NCBI GenBank assembly: GCA_964478455.1
Contig: CAYZJD010000013.1
Location: 1 to 25,973, forward strand
DNA length: 25,973 bases
Origin: CAYZJD01 sp964478455
Lineage (GTDB): Bacteria > Acidobacteriota > Terriglobia > Bryobacterales > Bryobacteraceae
Direction: 5' to 3'
Shown here: piece by piece, positions 23,912-25,973 of the stretch
Position numbering within the stretch: the first letter of the stretch is position 1
Layout of the letters: each line of letters begins with the position of its first letter
Notes under the pieces: model-generated
What the model saw: the letters and a program-made list of their open reading frames with translations, nothing else
What the model was told of the DNA's origin: nothing
Databases searched by the model: none
Program-made: the position numbers and the translations under genes

Positions 23912-25234
23912 TCACGCCCGCGGCAGTTCCGCCGCATTCGCCTGGATCTTGCGGACCGCTTCAGCGATCTGATCCATGTCGCGCTTCGGGCCGAGCAGCA
24001 TGTTCTGCGTGAGCCAGACCGCTTCCTCGCAAAGCCGGTCATTCGCCGGGCATTGGTTCCGTTCCTCCCACCGCTTCAGCCGCTCGGGGCCGGCGATGGC
24101 GCGGTACGCGCGCGAATTCAGGACGCTCTTCAGAAACGGTTCCTTGTTGAGCGGCGCGTAGCCGCCGGAGCAGGGAATGCCCTCGGCCGCGAGCGCCTTC
24201 AGAAACGTGGCGCGCGGCGCGCGGGCGAACTGTTCCTTGCCGTAACGGAACATGTACAGGTGATACGCGTTGCGCGTGCAGCCTTCGTACATGCGCGCCG
24301 GCCGGATGCCCGGGATCTCTCGCAACAGCGAGGTGAGATAGGCGGCGTTTTGCTCGCGCGTTTTCGACTGGTCTTCCAGCCGCTCCATTTGCGTCACCAG
24401 CAGGGCGGCCTGGAACTGCGTCATCCGCAGGTTCGCCCCGTTGGCGAAGTAGGAGAAGTTGTAGCTGTCGGTCTTGCGGCCGCGGCCGTTGTTGTGAAAG
24501 GCGAAGCAGCGCTCGATGAGCTCGTCGCTGTTTGTCAGGATCGCGCCGCCTTCGCCCGAGGCGAGGTTTTTCGACACCTGGAAGCTGAAGCAGCCGGTCT
24601 CGCCGTGCGTGCCAAGCTTGCGCCCGCGCCACTCTCCGATGTGGGCCTGGCAGGCGTCTTCGATCACCGGCAGTTTCCGCGTCCTGGCAAGCTTCAGGAT
24701 GGCATCCAGGTCCGCCGCCGACCCTCCGAGATGCACGGGAATAATCGCACGCGTGTGCTGGGTGATTGCCGCCTCGATCTTCGTCGCCTCGATCTGGAAC
24801 GTTTCCGGATCGGTGTCGACGAAGACCGGCAACGCGTACTGGAGCAGCACGACGTTGACCGTAGCGACGAAGGTATAGGGCGGAACGATCACCTCGTCGC
24901 CAGGTCCCACGCTGAGGGCGTTGAGAGAGGTATACAGCGCGCTCGTTCCGTTGGCGGTGGCCAGGCAGTGTTTCGCGCCCGTCAGCCGGGCGTACTGCTC
25001 CTCGAAGCGCCGCGCGTATCGGCCGGCCGTCCCGCGAAACCAATCGCCGGAGCGCAGCACTTCCGTGAGGATCTGCTCGTCCTCGGCGTTCACCCTCGGC
25101 CACGACGGAAACGGCTCGACGCGGACCGGCCTGCCGCCCAGCAGCGCCAGCCGGCTGTTGGCGCCCGATGCGCGGGCTCCCATTGCGACGGGCGCTGCGC
25201 CGAGAAACATCCTGCGGCTGACTTCCTTGCTCAT
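23912..25234 (-). CDS. DegT/DnrJ/EryC1/StrS aminotransferase with twin-arginine signal
   Basis: This 440-residue PLP enzyme is of the sugar-aminotransferase class. Residues 45-435 hold the fold: SGDWFRGTAGRYARRFEEQYARLTG, ATANGTSALYTSLNAL (phosphate cup), VIVPPYTFVATVNVVL, IEDACQAHIGEW (Asp193 to the pyridine N) and CFSFQVSKNLASGEGG with PLP Lys222. The C-terminus CPANDRLCEEAVWLTQNMLLG is typical. Residues 5-25 (VSRRMFLGAAPVAMGA) form a twin-arginine leader with the SRRxFL consensus. That predicts export of the folded, cofactor-loaded enzyme, which is odd for a class that normally aminates nucleotide-linked sugars in the cytoplasm. I chose ATG 25234 with AAAGGA upstream. The frame is open to 25264 with a further ATG. 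Confidence 0.9.
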   Translation of the reverse strand: MSKEVSRRMFLGAAPVAMGARASGANSRLALLGGRPVRVEPFPSWPRVNAEDEQILTEVLRSGDWFRGTAGRYARRFEEQYARLTGAKHCLATANGTSALYTSLNALSVGPGDEVIVPPYTFVATVNVVLLQYALPVFVDTDPETFQIEATKIEAAITQHTRAIIPVHLGGSAADLDAILKLARTRKLPVIEDACQAHIGEWRGRKLGTHGETGCFSFQVSKNLASGEGGAILTNSDELIERCFAFHNNGRGRKTDSYNFSYFANGANLRMTQFQAALLVTQMERLEDQSKTREQNAAYLTSLLREIPGIRPARMYEGCTRNAYHLYMFRYGKEQFARAPRATFLKALAAEGIPCSGGYAPLNKEPFLKSVLNSRAYRAIAGPERLKRWEERNQCPANDRLCEEAVWLTQNMLLGPKRDMDQIAEAVRKIQANAAELPRA

Positions 25235-25294
25235 GGCGTCATCCTTTCTCTTTCGGGTGTTCAAGGAAATGGTACTCTTCTTGGCTTGCGACAG

Positions 25295-25973
25295 GTGAGT
25301 CCGGCAGCTTCATCCCTGAGTGTTCTTCAAGCCAAGGTCGTCGCCTGCACTCGGTGCCCGCGACTGATCGAGCACTGCCGCCGCGTCGCCCGCCTGAAAC
25401 GCCGCGCCTATCGCGACTGGGACTACTGGGGCAAGCCGGTGCCCTCGTTCGGCGACCCTGAGGCCGGCCTGCTGATCATCGGCCTGGCTCCGGCGGCGCA
25501 CGGCGCCAACCGCACCGGGCGCATGTTCACCGGTGACCGTTCGGGCGACTTTCTCTACAAGGTTCTCTACGGCACCGGCTTTGCCTCCCAGCCGGTCAGC
25601 CGCTCCCGCGACGACGGGATGGAACTCGATGGCGCTTATATCACCGCGGCGGTCCGCTGCGCCCCGCCGGGCAACAAGCCGGTCCGTGAAGAAATGGCGC
25701 GTTGCCGCCAGTACCTGGAGAAGGAACTGGAGCTTCTCTCGAAGGTGCGCGTGGTGGTGGCGCTGGGCCGGGTTGCGTTCGACGCGTATCTCTCGATACT
25801 CCGGGACCGCGGCCTCATCGAGCGGCGTTCGGAGTTTGCGTTCGGGCATAACCGCGAGCACCGCACGGGTCCCGGCCAGCCGCTGCTGATCTCCTCCTAC
25901 CATCCGAGCCAGCAGAACACCTCGACCGGCCGCCTCACGGAAAAGATGCTCCGCGCGGTCTTTGTCCGCGCCC
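25295..25973 (+). CDS. family 5 uracil-DNA glycosylase (UDGb), 3' end cut by window edge
   Basis: The frame is open to the right edge, with 226 codons visible. ACTRCPRL (C18, C21), VRCAPPGNKP and MARCRQYL provide the four cysteines of the 4Fe-4S cluster. GLAPAAHGANRTGRMFTGDRSGDFL is UDGb motif A, with Ala replacing the catalytic Asp or Asn of other families, as expected for family 5. ISSYHPSQQNTSTGRLT is the DNA-intercalation motif with the conserved His. The enzyme removes uracil and other deaminated bases from DNA. I chose the GTG at 25295; a TTG at 25286 in the same frame is the alternative. It is divergent from the aminotransferase gene with 60 bases between them. Confidence 0.93.
   Translation, partial: MSPAASSLSVLQAKVVACTRCPRLIEHCRRVARLKRRAYRDWDYWGKPVPSFGDPEAGLLIIGLAPAAHGANRTGRMFTGDRSGDFLYKVLYGTGFASQPVSRSRDDGMELDGAYITAAVRCAPPGNKPVREEMARCRQYLEKELELLSKVRVVVALGRVAFDAYLSILRDRGLIERRSEFAFGHNREHRTGPGQPLLISSYHPSQQNTSTGRLTEKMLRAVFVRA

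Noticed and set aside
24039..25103. Minus-strand open frame of 354 codons in another frame of the aminotransferase gene
   Set aside because: It is an alternative frame of the same strand with Arg/Gly-rich content. The in-frame product has all PLP-enzyme motifs.

Overview
The window is GC-rich and densely coded, with short gaps, frequent GTG/TTG starts and many exported hypothetical families. The gene mix suggests an Acidobacteriota chromosome, most like the Bryobacterales/'Candidatus Solibacter' group. It includes a ThuA-domain secreted protein, an M1-like peptidase without GxMEN, a Tat-targeted DegT-type aminotransferase, a YtxH plus DUF948-like pair, a CpsB-type phosphatase beside a large secreted PHP-like protein, and a REP-type palindrome with a 'GGGGACAG' end. 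The lineage is inferred from gene content; no rRNA or tRNA gene is present to confirm it. I found no CRISPR array, prophage, integrase or transposase. No stretch longer than 300 bases lacks a gene.

Left part (1-5651): the 3' end of a PfkB sugar kinase converges on a degenerate alkaline-phosphatase-superfamily gene. That gene is divergent from a GMC flavoprotein/GT8 glycosyltransferase pair, and a short palindrome lies between the two divergent starts. A diguanylate cyclase with an intact GGDEF motif and inhibitory site follows. Next (5796-8089) come an SDR oxidoreductase, a secreted ThuA protein and a small HEAT-type protein. rlmN lies on the minus strand (8099-9127). Between rlmN and a divergent M16 zinc protease sits a 21-bp perfect inverted repeat followed by three 10-bp tandem repeats.

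Middle (10714-15715): a TPM/YgcG membrane protein, a degenerate nucleotidyltransferase and LemA lie head to tail. They are followed by an aldehyde dehydrogenase and a fumarylacetoacetase-fold enzyme whose pairing fits the last two steps of non-phosphorylative (Weimberg-type) sugar-acid breakdown. recX converges on this pair.

Right part (15860-25973): YtxH, a DUF948-like membrane protein, a CpsB-type PHP phosphatase, a secreted CehA/McbA-like PHP protein, a secreted M1-like metallopeptidase, a GT2 glycosyltransferase and a toastrack lipoprotein all run on the plus strand, most with small gaps, giving an envelope/polysaccharide theme. A Tat-signal DegT/StrS-type aminotransferase lies on the minus strand. 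It is divergent from a family-5 uracil-DNA glycosylase that runs off the right edge.

I do not see a clearly new multi-gene defence or mobile system. The most unusual signals are the exported catalytic proteins (PHP, M1 without GxMEN, Tat-aminotransferase), the nucleotidyltransferase inserted in a TPM-LemA operon, and the REP-like palindrome.
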